A stretch of 64,000 nt of DNA from Erysipelotrichales bacterium (GTDB taxonomy: Bacteria > Bacillota_I > Bacilli_A > RFN20 > CAG-826): NCBI GenBank assembly GCA_022508525.1, contig JAFLVA010000001.1, forward strand, positions 1 through 64,000. The letters are read 5' to 3'. Under the pieces are notes generated by a model. The model did no database searches. It had not been told where the DNA came from and worked only from the letters and a program-made list of their open reading frames with translations. The translations under genes and the position numbers were made by a program. Below, in pieces: positions 54,163-62,628 of this stretch (positions within the stretch are counted from its first letter, which is position 1; the number at the start of each line of letters is the position of its first letter).

Positions 54163-54885
54163 ATGGAACTGGTTTTTGAATGCAATTTTCGTTTAACTAC
54201 GGGATCGTTTGATCACTATGATAAGATACGACCATATACTGTTTTAGATTTGTTTCAAGAAATTGCTGGAACGCATGCGGAAATGCTTAATATTGGATTT
54301 AAAGCATTATATGATCAAGATATTATCTGGGTTTTGGCTCGTAATAAATATATAGTAGAACAATCAATTTCAGTTTCCTCAAATATAAAAGTGAAAACTT
54401 GGCCTCATCCAAACGGTAGGTTTGATTTCATTAGAGATTATGAAATCTATGACGAAAAAGGTAATCTTTGCATCCGTGGAACATCTAAATGGTGTTTAGT
54501 TAACATAAAAACTATGCGAATTGTGCCAACTACTTATGCAAAAATTGAAGGAGATTTTTATCCTCACCATGCAATTCCTGGTCCAGTAGAAAAAATATCA
54601 TATGAAAAAGATGAAAGTTTTTCTATCGTGGATACTCATATCGTTCAGGCCTCGGATTTAGATCATAATGGACATATGAATAATGCAAGGTATGCAGAGC
54701 TTCTTATTAACGTCTTAAATTTAAAAAAAGAAGAAGAGATTATTTCTGTTGAAATGGATTATTTACAACAGTTGTTTTTACATGACAAAGTTGATCTTTG
54801 TTTGAAAAAAGAAGAAAAAGAAGCGATTTTAATTGGAGAAAAAGATAATAAAGCATGTTTTGTAAGTCGCTGTAAATGGAAATAA
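54163..54885 (+). CDS. Acyl-ACP thioesterase
   Basis: A 240-residue protein of the acyl-ACP thioesterase (FatA/FatB-like) family, with two hotdog domains. The first reads VLDLFQEIAGTHAEMLNIGF and IIWVLARNKYIVE; the second carries SDLDHNGHMNNARYAELLIN, where Asn and His form the catalytic site. It releases free fatty acid from ACP. In an organism that also has FakA, FakB and PlsX it would adjust the pools of free and ACP-bound acyl chains. The ABC-F gene follows 3 bases after its stop. Confidence 0.92.
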   Translation: MELVFECNFRLTTGSFDHYDKIRPYTVLDLFQEIAGTHAEMLNIGFKALYDQDIIWVLARNKYIVEQSISVSSNIKVKTWPHPNGRFDFIRDYEIYDEKGNLCIRGTSKWCLVNIKTMRIVPTTYAKIEGDFYPHHAIPGPVEKISYEKDESFSIVDTHIVQASDLDHNGHMNNARYAELLINVLNLKKEEEIISVEMDYLQQLFLHDKVDLCLKKEEKEAILIGEKDNKACFVSRCKWK

Positions 54886-54888
54886 TAT

Positions 54889-56748
54889 ATGGTTGTACTA
54901 TCGGTAAGTAACATTAGAAAACAATTTGGCGTTGAAGAACTTTTCTCTAACGTTACTTTTAGTGTGAATGAAACAGACCGAATGGCAATTGTCGGTGCAA
55001 ACGGCACAGGAAAATCTACACTATTAAAAATGATTATACAAAAAGAGGATATTTCACCGAATTTATCTGACGGAACAAAGGGTGGGATTTACTTTGGGAA
55101 AAACGCAACGTATGGTTATTTGTCCCAAGATGTAATTGAATCTTTAGATAATACTCTTCGTGAAGAAGCACTTTTAGCATTTCAAGATTTAATTGCAATG
55201 GAAAAAAAACTTGCAATCCTTGCTGAAGAGTATGCACTGAATCCAGAAGATGAAAGAAAAGGCGAACAATATGGACGTCTATTAAGTGAATTTGAACATC
55301 GTGGTGGATATGATTATAACTATCGCGTAACAATGATGCTATCAAAATTTGGTTTCTCTGATGATGTTATTAATCGCCCAATTCGAACTTTTTCTGGCGG
55401 CGAAAGAATGAAAATGGCTTTTGTAAAATTATTGCTACTTGAGCCAAATATTTTAATATTAGATGAACCTACAAATCATTTAGATGTATCAACAATTGAC
55501 TGGTTAGAAAATTATTTAAAAACTTATCATGGAGCAATTCTTTTTGTTTCGCATGACCGTTACTTTATAAATAATATTGCAAATAAAGTTCTAGAATTAG
55601 AGAATCAAATTATTACCCTTTATCAAGGTAATTTTGACGAATATGTACGTCAAAAGAAGGAACGCTATGAAATAATGCTTAGGGAGTATAATTTGCAACA
55701 AAAAGAAATTGAAAAATTAAAACGTTTTATTGCTTTTTATAAGCCAAAACCAAGATTTGTCTCACGTGCAAAAGATCGTGAGAAAAAGTTAGAACACATG
55801 AAAAAAATTGATCGTCCTAAAGATGAAACAAAGGCAATCAAATTTCACTTTGATGGCCAAGTAAGAAGTGATAAGAAAATTATTTATTTTGATCAATGTG
55901 TGGTTGGATTTAATGAAGCATTTGTCACTCCTTTTTCATTTTATTTGTTCGGCAATGATAAACTAGCAATTATGGGTGATAACGGAACTGGTAAGACGAC
56001 TTTACTTCGTTCTATATTACAAGAAATATCTTTGTTCTCAGGTAGTGTTCAACGCTTAATGCCTTTAAATATTGGATATATCAAGCAAAATGATTTTGAT
56101 TTTGCTAGTGATGAATCACTCTTAGATTATTTTACAAACGAATTTCCTAATATGGGTGAAACAGCTGTACGTACTCATCTTGGTAAATTTGCATTTACAA
56201 GTGATGATGTTTTTAAATCCATTAATGTATTATCGGGTGGAGAAAAAATGCGCGCCATTTTGGCACAAATTGTTTTAAAAAATTATGATGTGCTTTTGCT
56301 TGATGAGCCTACAAACCACTTGGATCTATTGACTAGAGAGGCGTTAATATCTGCAATGCAATCTTTTGAAGGTTGTTTAATTTTCGTTTCGCATGATCGT
56401 TATTTTATTGATTCTATTGCTAATAAAATACTTTATTTTTCTAATAGAAAATCATATTATCACGAAGGTAACTATGAAACTTTTAAAGAAGTAATAAACG
56501 AATTAGATGTTCCAAAAGAAGAAGTTAAAGCTGCTAATAAAATTAAAGAAAAATCGCCTTCAAAAGTTAATCAAAAAGATAAATTAGAAAAAAAATTAAA
56601 GCAAATAGAAGAAAAAATAGAATTTTTGAAGCAAGAAGAATGGAAAGAAGAAAACTATAATGACTATAAAAAGATGAAGGAATTAGAAAATCAAATTAAA
56701 GAATTAGAAATAGAATACGAAGATTTATTACTGCAATGCTATGACTAA
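54889..56748 (+). CDS. ABC-F family ATPase
   Basis: A 619-residue protein with two ABC ATPase domains and no membrane part. The first has GANGTGKST (about residue 37), signature SGGERMKMA and LDEPTNHLD; the second has GDNGTGKTT (about 364), SGGEKMRAI and a second LDEPTNHLD. A linker between them (about 255-315, arm and PtIM) is rich in Lys/Arg, and a C-terminal coiled coil (about 545-615) is present. ABC-F proteins act on ribosomes in translation control or antibiotic protection (YdiF/Uup-like here). Resistance cannot be claimed from sequence. Confidence 0.93.
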   Translation: MVVLSVSNIRKQFGVEELFSNVTFSVNETDRMAIVGANGTGKSTLLKMIIQKEDISPNLSDGTKGGIYFGKNATYGYLSQDVIESLDNTLREEALLAFQDLIAMEKKLAILAEEYALNPEDERKGEQYGRLLSEFEHRGGYDYNYRVTMMLSKFGFSDDVINRPIRTFSGGERMKMAFVKLLLLEPNILILDEPTNHLDVSTIDWLENYLKTYHGAILFVSHDRYFINNIANKVLELENQIITLYQGNFDEYVRQKKERYEIMLREYNLQQKEIEKLKRFIAFYKPKPRFVSRAKDREKKLEHMKKIDRPKDETKAIKFHFDGQVRSDKKIIYFDQCVVGFNEAFVTPFSFYLFGNDKLAIMGDNGTGKTTLLRSILQEISLFSGSVQRLMPLNIGYIKQNDFDFASDESLLDYFTNEFPNMGETAVRTHLGKFAFTSDDVFKSINVLSGGEKMRAILAQIVLKNYDVLLLDEPTNHLDLLTREALISAMQSFEGCLIFVSHDRYFIDSIANKILYFSNRKSYYHEGNYETFKEVINELDVPKEEVKAANKIKEKSPSKVNQKDKLEKKLKQIEEKIEFLKQEEWKEENYNDYKKMKELENQIKELEIEYEDLLLQCYD

Positions 56749-56775
56749 AATTTATTTATGATAGGAGACATGTTT

Positions 56776-57480
56776 ATGGAATTTAAAGATAAAGTCGTAA
56801 TAGTGACAGGTGGTGCACAGGGAATTGGAAAAGCCATAAAAGAAGCTTTTGAAAATGAAGGTGCAAGAGTGTATGTAATTGACATTCAAAATGGCAATCA
56901 CTTTGTTGGTGATGTATCTAAAAAGGAAGATTTGGAAAAATTTGTAAACTATCTTTTAGAAAATGAAAACCATGTTGATTATATAATAAATAATGCTGTA
57001 CCACTTTTTAAAGGAATTAATGATTGTTCGTATGATGAATTTGTATACGCATTAAATGTTGGAGCAACATCTGTATTTTATTTAACGAAATTACTTCGTT
57101 CAAACTTGGCTGAAAACTCTGTAATAATTAATATTACATCGACAAGAGATAATCAATCTATGTCACAAAGCGAATCTTATGCAGCTGCAAAAGGCGCAAT
57201 GAAGTCATTAACGCATGCTTTGGCTGTATCATTAGGACCTAAAACTCGAGTAAACGCAATTGCACCGGGGTGGATAGAAACAAAGAATAAAGCTTATTCT
57301 GGATCTGATGCAAATCAACAACCAGTAGGAAGAGTTGGTGTTCCAAAAGATATTTCTGAACTTGTATTATTTCTTTGTTCTAATAAAGCATCCTTTATTA
57401 CTGGTCAAGAATTTGTAGTTGATGGCGGAATGTCAAAACTTATGATTTACCATGATGAACATGGCTGGAAGAAAGAATGA
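56776..57480 (+). CDS. Short-chain dehydrogenase/reductase (FabG-like)
   Basis: A 234-residue classical SDR. NAD(P)-binding TGGAQGIGKAI is at about residue 11, NNAV near 78, and the catalytic Ser-Tyr-Lys set in NITSTRDNQSMSQ and SYAAAKGAMKSLTHA. The C-terminal FITGQEFVVDGGMS is typical. It may act on acyl-ACP or another alcohol; the neighbouring thioesterase suggests lipid metabolism but substrate is unknown. ATG 56776 is preferred (AGGAG at 56763-56767), over ATGs at 56770 and 56758. Confidence 0.88.
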   Translation: MEFKDKVVIVTGGAQGIGKAIKEAFENEGARVYVIDIQNGNHFVGDVSKKEDLEKFVNYLLENENHVDYIINNAVPLFKGINDCSYDEFVYALNVGATSVFYLTKLLRSNLAENSVIINITSTRDNQSMSQSESYAAAKGAMKSLTHALAVSLGPKTRVNAIAPGWIETKNKAYSGSDANQQPVGRVGVPKDISELVLFLCSNKASFITGQEFVVDGGMSKLMIYHDEHGWKKE

Positions 57481-57482
57481 AT

Positions 57483-58094
57483 TTATAGCAAGTTAGTATT
57501 TAAATCAATGTTTGCTTCCTTACAAAATTGTTCATAGAATGTAACTAAAAATTGCGTGCGTTCTATGGACATTTCTTTTGCCTCAGGAGTATTTAATAAA
57601 TTGTGTAAGCGAAATAATTTTTCGTGAAAATGGGCCAATGTATTTGGCCTTTTTTCATCTAAGCAATAAAAAGGATTATTTTTAGAACCACCATATGCAA
57701 ATGTACGAGCGACTCCAATAGCACCAATTGCATCCAAACGATCAGCATCTTGGGCGATTTTCGCTTCAATTGAAATTTTATTATTTATATTTGGATTTTT
57801 GCTAAATGATATTGTATCTATGTTTTTTAATATTTGTTTTATTATTTTCTCATCTAATTTAAGTGTTTTAAGAAAGTCTTTAACATTTGAATTTGTCGAA
57901 GTTTTAAGTTTTTTATCCTCAATATCATGTAGCAATACGGTCATTTGCAAAACAAACAAGTCACAATTTTGATAATTTTTAGCTATGGCATTAGCGTTAT
58001 TTAAAACTCTTAAAACATGGTAAAAATCATGCGCCACATCATTTTGGCCCATTTTTTCTTTTACATATAATTGTGTTTTTTCTAAAGTGTTCAT
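57483..58094 (-). CDS. HD domain phosphohydrolase
   Basis: A 203-residue HD-domain protein (YedJ-like). Metal ligands are His22/His26 (HDFYHVLRV), the HD pair in VLLHDIEDKK, and Asp in AQDADRLDAIGA. Proteins of this group hydrolyse nucleotides or phosphate esters. It lies 2 bases past the convergent SDR stop and 18 bases after the antiporter gene on the same strand, so it is probably the second gene of the fluoride-riboswitch transcript. Confidence 0.88.
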   Translation of the reverse strand: MNTLEKTQLYVKEKMGQNDVAHDFYHVLRVLNNANAIAKNYQNCDLFVLQMTVLLHDIEDKKLKTSTNSNVKDFLKTLKLDEKIIKQILKNIDTISFSKNPNINNKISIEAKIAQDADRLDAIGAIGVARTFAYGGSKNNPFYCLDEKRPNTLAHFHEKLFRLHNLLNTPEAKEMSIERTQFLVTFYEQFCKEANIDLNTNLL

Positions 58095-58112
58095 ATGATA
58101 ATCCTTCTTTCA

Positions 58113-59312
58113 TTATTCATTACTGTTTTCAAGTGAAACTCGATTAAGAAATTTTTTATATGTTAAATCAATTAAGAATGCACCTAAAGGCGCAGTTATT
58201 AAAATTGCCATAACCGCAACAGTTAAAACGATGTTTCCACATTCTAGTCCTAACGATAATGGAATTCCGCCGATAGCAGCTTGAACAGTGGCTTTTGGAA
58301 TGTAGGAAATCATACAAAATACTTTTTCTTTGAAAGTAAGTTTTGTGCATATCAAACATATAAATACGCCAATAATTCTAAAGCATAATACTAATAAAAT
58401 TAACAATATTGCAGGTAAAGCAGTAGTTGAAACAAATTTAAGATCAATCGTCGCTCCCACTAGCACAAAAAGTATTATTTCTGCACCTACCCAAAGTTTG
58501 TTAAATTTAAGTGATAATCTTGTAGATGCTTCTTTGTGATATTGTTGCATAGCTATTCCCATAAACATAATGGCAATTAAAGCTGAGAATGTTATAACTG
58601 TAGTTAATTTGTCTTCTATAGAGTTCAAGATAAAAGCAATAGAAAGAATTATTATAACTTTTACTGTATCGCGCATATGGACTTTAGCGAAAAACTTAGC
58701 TAATAAAAAACCAATTAAAAAACCGATTAATATGCCGAGAACAATGGATATTGGAATGTTTACAAAACTAAGAATAGAAACTTCTTTACCTTGGCCTAAG
58801 CCTAAGAATGCTGTAAATAGAACAATTACAAAAACATCATCAACAGACGCACCAGCTAAGATTAGTTGAGGAATACTATGGTCTTTACCATATCCTTCAT
58901 CGATTAGTTTTATCATCTTTGGTACGATTACTGCAGGAGATACTGCAGCGACAACCGCACCGATTATTGCTGCCTCAATAACTGATACATTAAGTATTAA
59001 TGGTGCAAATATAATCATACCTACTATTTCAAAAGCCGCAGGAACGAAACACATTAATATTGCGGGTCTACCAACTTTTTTTAAATCCGACCATTTAAGT
59101 GTTAAACCAGCACGAGTTAATATTATAATTAACGCAATTCGTCTCAATTCTGATGATATATCTAGTATTGATGGGTCAATCAGCTTTAAAACACTTGGTC
59201 CTAGTAGAATACCAGTTAATATCATACCTACTAAACTAGGTAATTTTATTTTTTTACATAACCATCCAAGTGACATACCAATTATTAGAATTAAAGCTAT
59301 ACTTAATAACAT
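58113..59312 (-). CDS. Cation:proton antiporter (NhaP/CPA type) under fluoride riboswitch
   Basis: A 399-residue membrane protein with about 12 helices, of the NhaP-like CPA1 cation:proton antiporter family. GMILTGILLGPSVL is near the N terminus, IGAVVAAVSPAVIVPKM around residue 120, and the acidic pair in LAGASVDDVFVIVLF (about 155) is the probable ion site. A fluoride riboswitch lies directly upstream, so the protein may take part in fluoride tolerance, as antiporters do in other fluoride-switch operons. AAAGGAGG is placed 5 bases before the ATG. The HD-hydrolase gene follows. Confidence 0.9.
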   Translation of the reverse strand: MLLSIALILIIGMSLGWLCKKIKLPSLVGMILTGILLGPSVLKLIDPSILDISSELRRIALIIILTRAGLTLKWSDLKKVGRPAILMCFVPAAFEIVGMIIFAPLILNVSVIEAAIIGAVVAAVSPAVIVPKMIKLIDEGYGKDHSIPQLILAGASVDDVFVIVLFTAFLGLGQGKEVSILSFVNIPISIVLGILIGFLIGFLLAKFFAKVHMRDTVKVIIILSIAFILNSIEDKLTTVITFSALIAIMFMGIAMQQYHKEASTRLSLKFNKLWVGAEIILFVLVGATIDLKFVSTTALPAILLILLVLCFRIIGVFICLICTKLTFKEKVFCMISYIPKATVQAAIGGIPLSLGLECGNIVLTVAVMAILITAPLGAFLIDLTYKKFLNRVSLENSNE

Positions 59313-59329
59313 AAAATTCCTCCTTTAAC

Positions 59330-59417
59330 AAAAAAGGCCGAGACTCCTGCCATAAAAGCAGAAGTCATCAGCTAATAAGCGGTTTTAGTAAAAATACTAT
59401 GGGAGAACCTCATTCCC
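59330..59417 (-). ncRNA. Fluoride (crcB) riboswitch with terminator
   Basis: Read on the minus strand from 59417, GGGAATGAGGTTCTCCC forms P1 with the conserved ATGAGG. Then come AAACCGC and GCTGATGACTTCTGC. These match the fluoride riboswitch consensus known from T. petrophila and B. cereus, with an extra hairpin TAGTA/TACTA (about 59385-59399) before AAACCGC. The 3' end GACTTCTGC (59366-59358) pairs with GCAGGAGTC (59350-59342), and a T-rich tail follows (59335-59330): a terminator. Fluoride should stabilise the aptamer and prevent termination, switching on the antiporter. Confidence 0.9.
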
Positions 59418-59423
59418 AAAAAA

Positions 59424-59451
59424 ATTATAACATACAACAGTATTTTTGCAA
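59424..59451 (-). promoter_or_regulatory. Promoter of the fluoride-riboswitch transcript
   Basis: On the minus strand, TTGCAA (59451-59446) and TATAAT (59429-59424) are 16 bases apart, with TGT before the -10 (extended -10). Transcription starts at the 5' end of the riboswitch. Confidence 0.8.
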
Positions 59452-59538
59452 TTAGATTATTTTTTCAAAAGGTGTATTTTTAAGTTTTATATTAAATACT
59501 AATTTAATATATGATAAAATATTTTTGAGGTGACAGAA

Positions 59539-61287
59539 GTGATTAATGCAGATGATTTATTGGAACCTAGAAAAACGTATGCGCGAAAGTTAAAGGATTT
59601 GCATCACAAAAATTCTGAGGACTATTTTGATGAATTAGTAAAAAAATCGGGAATAAATGTTGAAGAAAACAAACAAACTATAAAGAAATTAAATAGTGTA
59701 AACGAAGAAAGAAATAAATTGAAATCTCAGAAAAACAAATTTGCGTCTTTAAAAGTATTTTTAATTGTTTTAATTATTTTATTTTTCCTTGGTATCGTAA
59801 TTGATGTTATTCATGCATTATATTCCGATACACTATGGCTAAATATTGTGGTTGGAATAATTATGCTTGGAGCAGCAATCGGATTTATATTCTTATTATC
59901 AAAAAACATTTTAAAAAAACTTAAGTTATTCAACGCGGAGCTTGAAACCTTAGATAAAGAAGCGGCAAAACTTTTAGAACAAGCCTATATGCAAATGAAT
60001 CCACTTAACGCATTATATGGTTGGAATATTTGCACACAAATTTCAAATAAGTCTTGTCCACTAATTGAACTTGATCGATATTTCAATCCACGTAGATATG
60101 AGTATTTGCATGAGTGTTTTGGTTTTAGTGAGGAAGAGGATGAAAATATTTCGACAGTTTTTGTCCAATCTGGTTCCATTTTAGGAAATCCATTCTTATT
60201 TCAAAAACGATATATTCAAGAGATGGTAGATAAATCATATACAGGTTCAATTGTTATTACTTGGACAACTTCTCATTATTCAAATGGTAAATGGGAAACT
60301 AGACATCATAGTCAAACTTTAACAGCGACAATATATCGACCAGCTCCAATATATTATTTAGATACATGGCTAATTTACGGAAATGAAGCAGCTCCAAATC
60401 TATCATTTTCTCGTAAGCCATCAAATGCAAATTCTATGAATGAAAAAGCAATTAATAAGTATGTTAAAAGCCAGGATAAAGTATTAGACAAAATGGTTGA
60501 AAAAGATATTGATGATAAAGACGGTAATGGTTCTCAATTTACGCGCTTGGCCAACACTAAATTTGAGGCGTTGTTCCATGCGCTTGATCGTAATAATGAA
60601 GTTGAGTTTAGATTACTATTTACACCATTGGCACAAAAAAACATGCTAGATTTAATTGAAAATAAAGAACCTTATGGAGATGATTTTTCCTTTATTAAAA
60701 AGAAGAAAATCAATTACATTAAAAGTGGACATATTCAACATTTTGATTTAACTGCTGATCCTAAAAAATTTGTTCACTATGATTATGAGTTTGCAAGGAA
60801 TAATTTCACTAAAATAAATGATGAATATTTTAAGAATATTTTCTTTGATTTTGCTCCATTAATTTCAATACCTTTATATCAACAGCACAAACCAAAAGAA
60901 TATATATATAAAGATAATTATCCATCAAATATTACAAAATTCGAACATGAAGTTTTGGCAAACGCATTTAATCATAATCAACTTAAACATCCAGAATCAA
61001 CAACAGATACAATTTTAAAGGCTAGAGCTGCTTATAAAGAAGGAGAAAGAGATATTGTGAATATTGATGCTCATTCGTTTAAGGCAATTCCGCGGGTTGA
61101 GTATGTATCAAAGATGGGCGGAGATGGTAGGATGCATATGGTGCCGGTAAATTATTATGAATATTTACCTTTAAAACAAACTACTTCAATGGTTGCACAA
61201 TATGAAAGTGATAATTCACAAATTAATATTAATAATGATATAATAAAACAAAGAGGATTATTAGCTTATTTAAATAAAGCTCGATAA
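59539..61287 (+). CDS. Large membrane protein linked to LemA, function unknown
   Basis: A 582-residue protein. Residues 1-75 are charged and coiled-coil-like (LNSVNEERNKLKSQKNKF); two membrane helices follow at about 77-98 and 105-127; a second coiled stretch (130-150) leads to a large soluble domain with GSIVITWTTSHYSNGKWETR (about 235) and a C-terminal VNYYEYLPLKQTTSMVAQYE. The family is not recognised. It precedes the LemA gene by 31 bases and is probably co-transcribed. GTG 59539 is chosen because GAGGTGA is at 59527-59533. Confidence 0.7.
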   Translation: MINADDLLEPRKTYARKLKDLHHKNSEDYFDELVKKSGINVEENKQTIKKLNSVNEERNKLKSQKNKFASLKVFLIVLIILFFLGIVIDVIHALYSDTLWLNIVVGIIMLGAAIGFIFLLSKNILKKLKLFNAELETLDKEAAKLLEQAYMQMNPLNALYGWNICTQISNKSCPLIELDRYFNPRRYEYLHECFGFSEEEDENISTVFVQSGSILGNPFLFQKRYIQEMVDKSYTGSIVITWTTSHYSNGKWETRHHSQTLTATIYRPAPIYYLDTWLIYGNEAAPNLSFSRKPSNANSMNEKAINKYVKSQDKVLDKMVEKDIDDKDGNGSQFTRLANTKFEALFHALDRNNEVEFRLLFTPLAQKNMLDLIENKEPYGDDFSFIKKKKINYIKSGHIQHFDLTADPKKFVHYDYEFARNNFTKINDEYFKNIFFDFAPLISIPLYQQHKPKEYIYKDNYPSNITKFEHEVLANAFNHNQLKHPESTTDTILKARAAYKEGERDIVNIDAHSFKAIPRVEYVSKMGGDGRMHMVPVNYYEYLPLKQTTSMVAQYESDNSQININNDIIKQRGLLAYLNKAR

Positions 61288-61318
61288 TCTAGAACTAGTA
61301 CTAAAGGAGGAATTACAA

Positions 61319-61978
61319 ATGGCTAATGAATTAGATGAAATGACAGGACCAGTAAATCAAGAAGGAAGAGATGTTAACGTAATCGAAAAACAAATTCCTG
61401 TAAAAGTAGGAGCAGGATCTGTTGTTTTTGAAGTACTTTTATGGGTTTTAGGAATTATTCCAGGAATTGTATTTTTATTTAAGAAAAGAAGTGCAAAATC
61501 ATATTTGGCAAAGTTACAACAAAAACTTCAACATGATGCTTCTCAAATTGATAATTACTTAGAACAAAGAGTAGTTATATTATCTAATGTTGCTAAATTG
61601 CTTGAAAAGGCAGTTGACTTAGATAAATCAACATTTACAGATATTGCTGCATTACGTTCTGGTAAATCAAATGGTGATTTAAATGAAGTTGCTTCTGAAA
61701 TTGATAAAGTAAACATGAAATTGAATGTTGCTGTAGAAAATTATCCAGAATTAAAAGCACACCAAGAGATTGCAGATGCAATGCAACAAAATTCTTATTT
61801 ACAAAAAGAAATTACTGCCGCACGTGAAGTTTATAACGATACAGTAAGACAATGGAATACGGAAATATTTGCTTGGCCAACTAAGATGATTGTAGCAGCT
61901 AAACAAGGATACACTACAAGAATTCCATTCACTGCATCTTCAGAAACAAAGGCTCGCGCAAGAGAAACATTCTTCTAA
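61319..61978 (+). CDS. LemA family protein
   Basis: A 219-residue LemA-family membrane protein. One hydrophobic helix (about 35-55) precedes a helical bundle with IDNYLEQRVVILSNVAKLLEKA and the hallmark VENYPELKAHQEIADAMQQN, followed by EITAAREVYNDTVRQWNTE. LemA proteins are widespread and of unsettled role, often found with a large membrane partner. Here the partner is the 59539 protein just upstream. AAAGGAGG precedes the ATG, and a terminator follows. Confidence 0.93.
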   Translation: MANELDEMTGPVNQEGRDVNVIEKQIPVKVGAGSVVFEVLLWVLGIIPGIVFLFKKRSAKSYLAKLQQKLQHDASQIDNYLEQRVVILSNVAKLLEKAVDLDKSTFTDIAALRSGKSNGDLNEVASEIDKVNMKLNVAVENYPELKAHQEIADAMQQNSYLQKEITAAREVYNDTVRQWNTEIFAWPTKMIVAAKQGYTTRIPFTASSETKARARETFF

Positions 61979-61991
61979 GAAAAAAACAATT

Positions 61992-62016
61992 AAGACCAAC
62001 GTAGTTGGTCTTTTTT
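61992..62016 (+). terminator. Terminator after LemA gene
   Basis: AAGACCAAC (61992-62000) and GTTGGTCTT (62004-62012) form a perfect 9-bp stem with a 3-base loop and T tail. Confidence 0.88.
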
Positions 62017-62057
62017 ATTGCACTTATTTGTGCTATTATGAATAAAAGGTGAGTAGA

Positions 62058-62588
62058 ATGAACAAGATTTTTAAAAATGAAAATTCGTTTTTCGGAAAAA
62101 TAGAGAAGTTTTTCTGGGCATTATATGAAAAAGAACCTTTCAGATTTTTAATTGCTGGTGGAATTAATACTGTTTTAGGTATTGTTGCTTCAATCTTGTT
62201 TAGATTACTTTTTAAAGCTGCTGGTTGGGATCCTAAAATTTCATTTGACTTTTTAGAAAAAATTGGACTTGTTGCACCTAATATGGATATTCCATATTTA
62301 ATTGCATTTGTCTTGCTACTTCCTGTTGCTTATACTTTGCAAGCATTTATATCATTTAGAACAAAATGGAGCTTTATGAGATTCTTAATTTATCCAATAA
62401 GTTCTATTCCTAATTTTATTTGCCAAGAGTTGTTTATTTGGCTATTTGAAGTGGTGTTGAAATTACCATCAAGTGTATCATATTTTTTATCACCAATATG
62501 TTCGTTACCAATAATGTTTTTTATAATACGTTTTTTGGTAAAGCCATTGAAAAAGAAAACTGAAAAAAAAGAAGAAACAAATGAATAA
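62058..62588 (+). CDS. GtrA-like family membrane protein
   Basis: A 176-residue protein of the GtrA-like family, with about four membrane helices. The hallmark FRFLIAGGINTVLGIVASIL is at about residue 28, and YTLQAFISFRTKW (about 92) is also typical. GtrA-like proteins help move lipid-linked sugars across the membrane in glycan synthesis. It is followed directly by a lipid-type glycosyltransferase, so the pair may build a surface glycolipid. ATG 62058 is chosen because AAAGGTGA precedes it. Confidence 0.86.
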   Translation: MNKIFKNENSFFGKIEKFFWALYEKEPFRFLIAGGINTVLGIVASILFRLLFKAAGWDPKISFDFLEKIGLVAPNMDIPYLIAFVLLLPVAYTLQAFISFRTKWSFMRFLIYPISSIPNFICQELFIWLFEVVLKLPSSVSYFLSPICSLPIMFFIIRFLVKPLKKKTEKKEETNE

Positions 62589-62628
62589 ATGTTATTTAAA
62601 AAAAAATTTAAAGGAGGCAGTTATTAAA

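Noticed and set aside
54889..56748. Antibiotic resistance call for the ABC-F protein
   Set aside because: ABC-F housekeeping and resistance proteins cannot be separated from motifs alone, and no resistance context is present.
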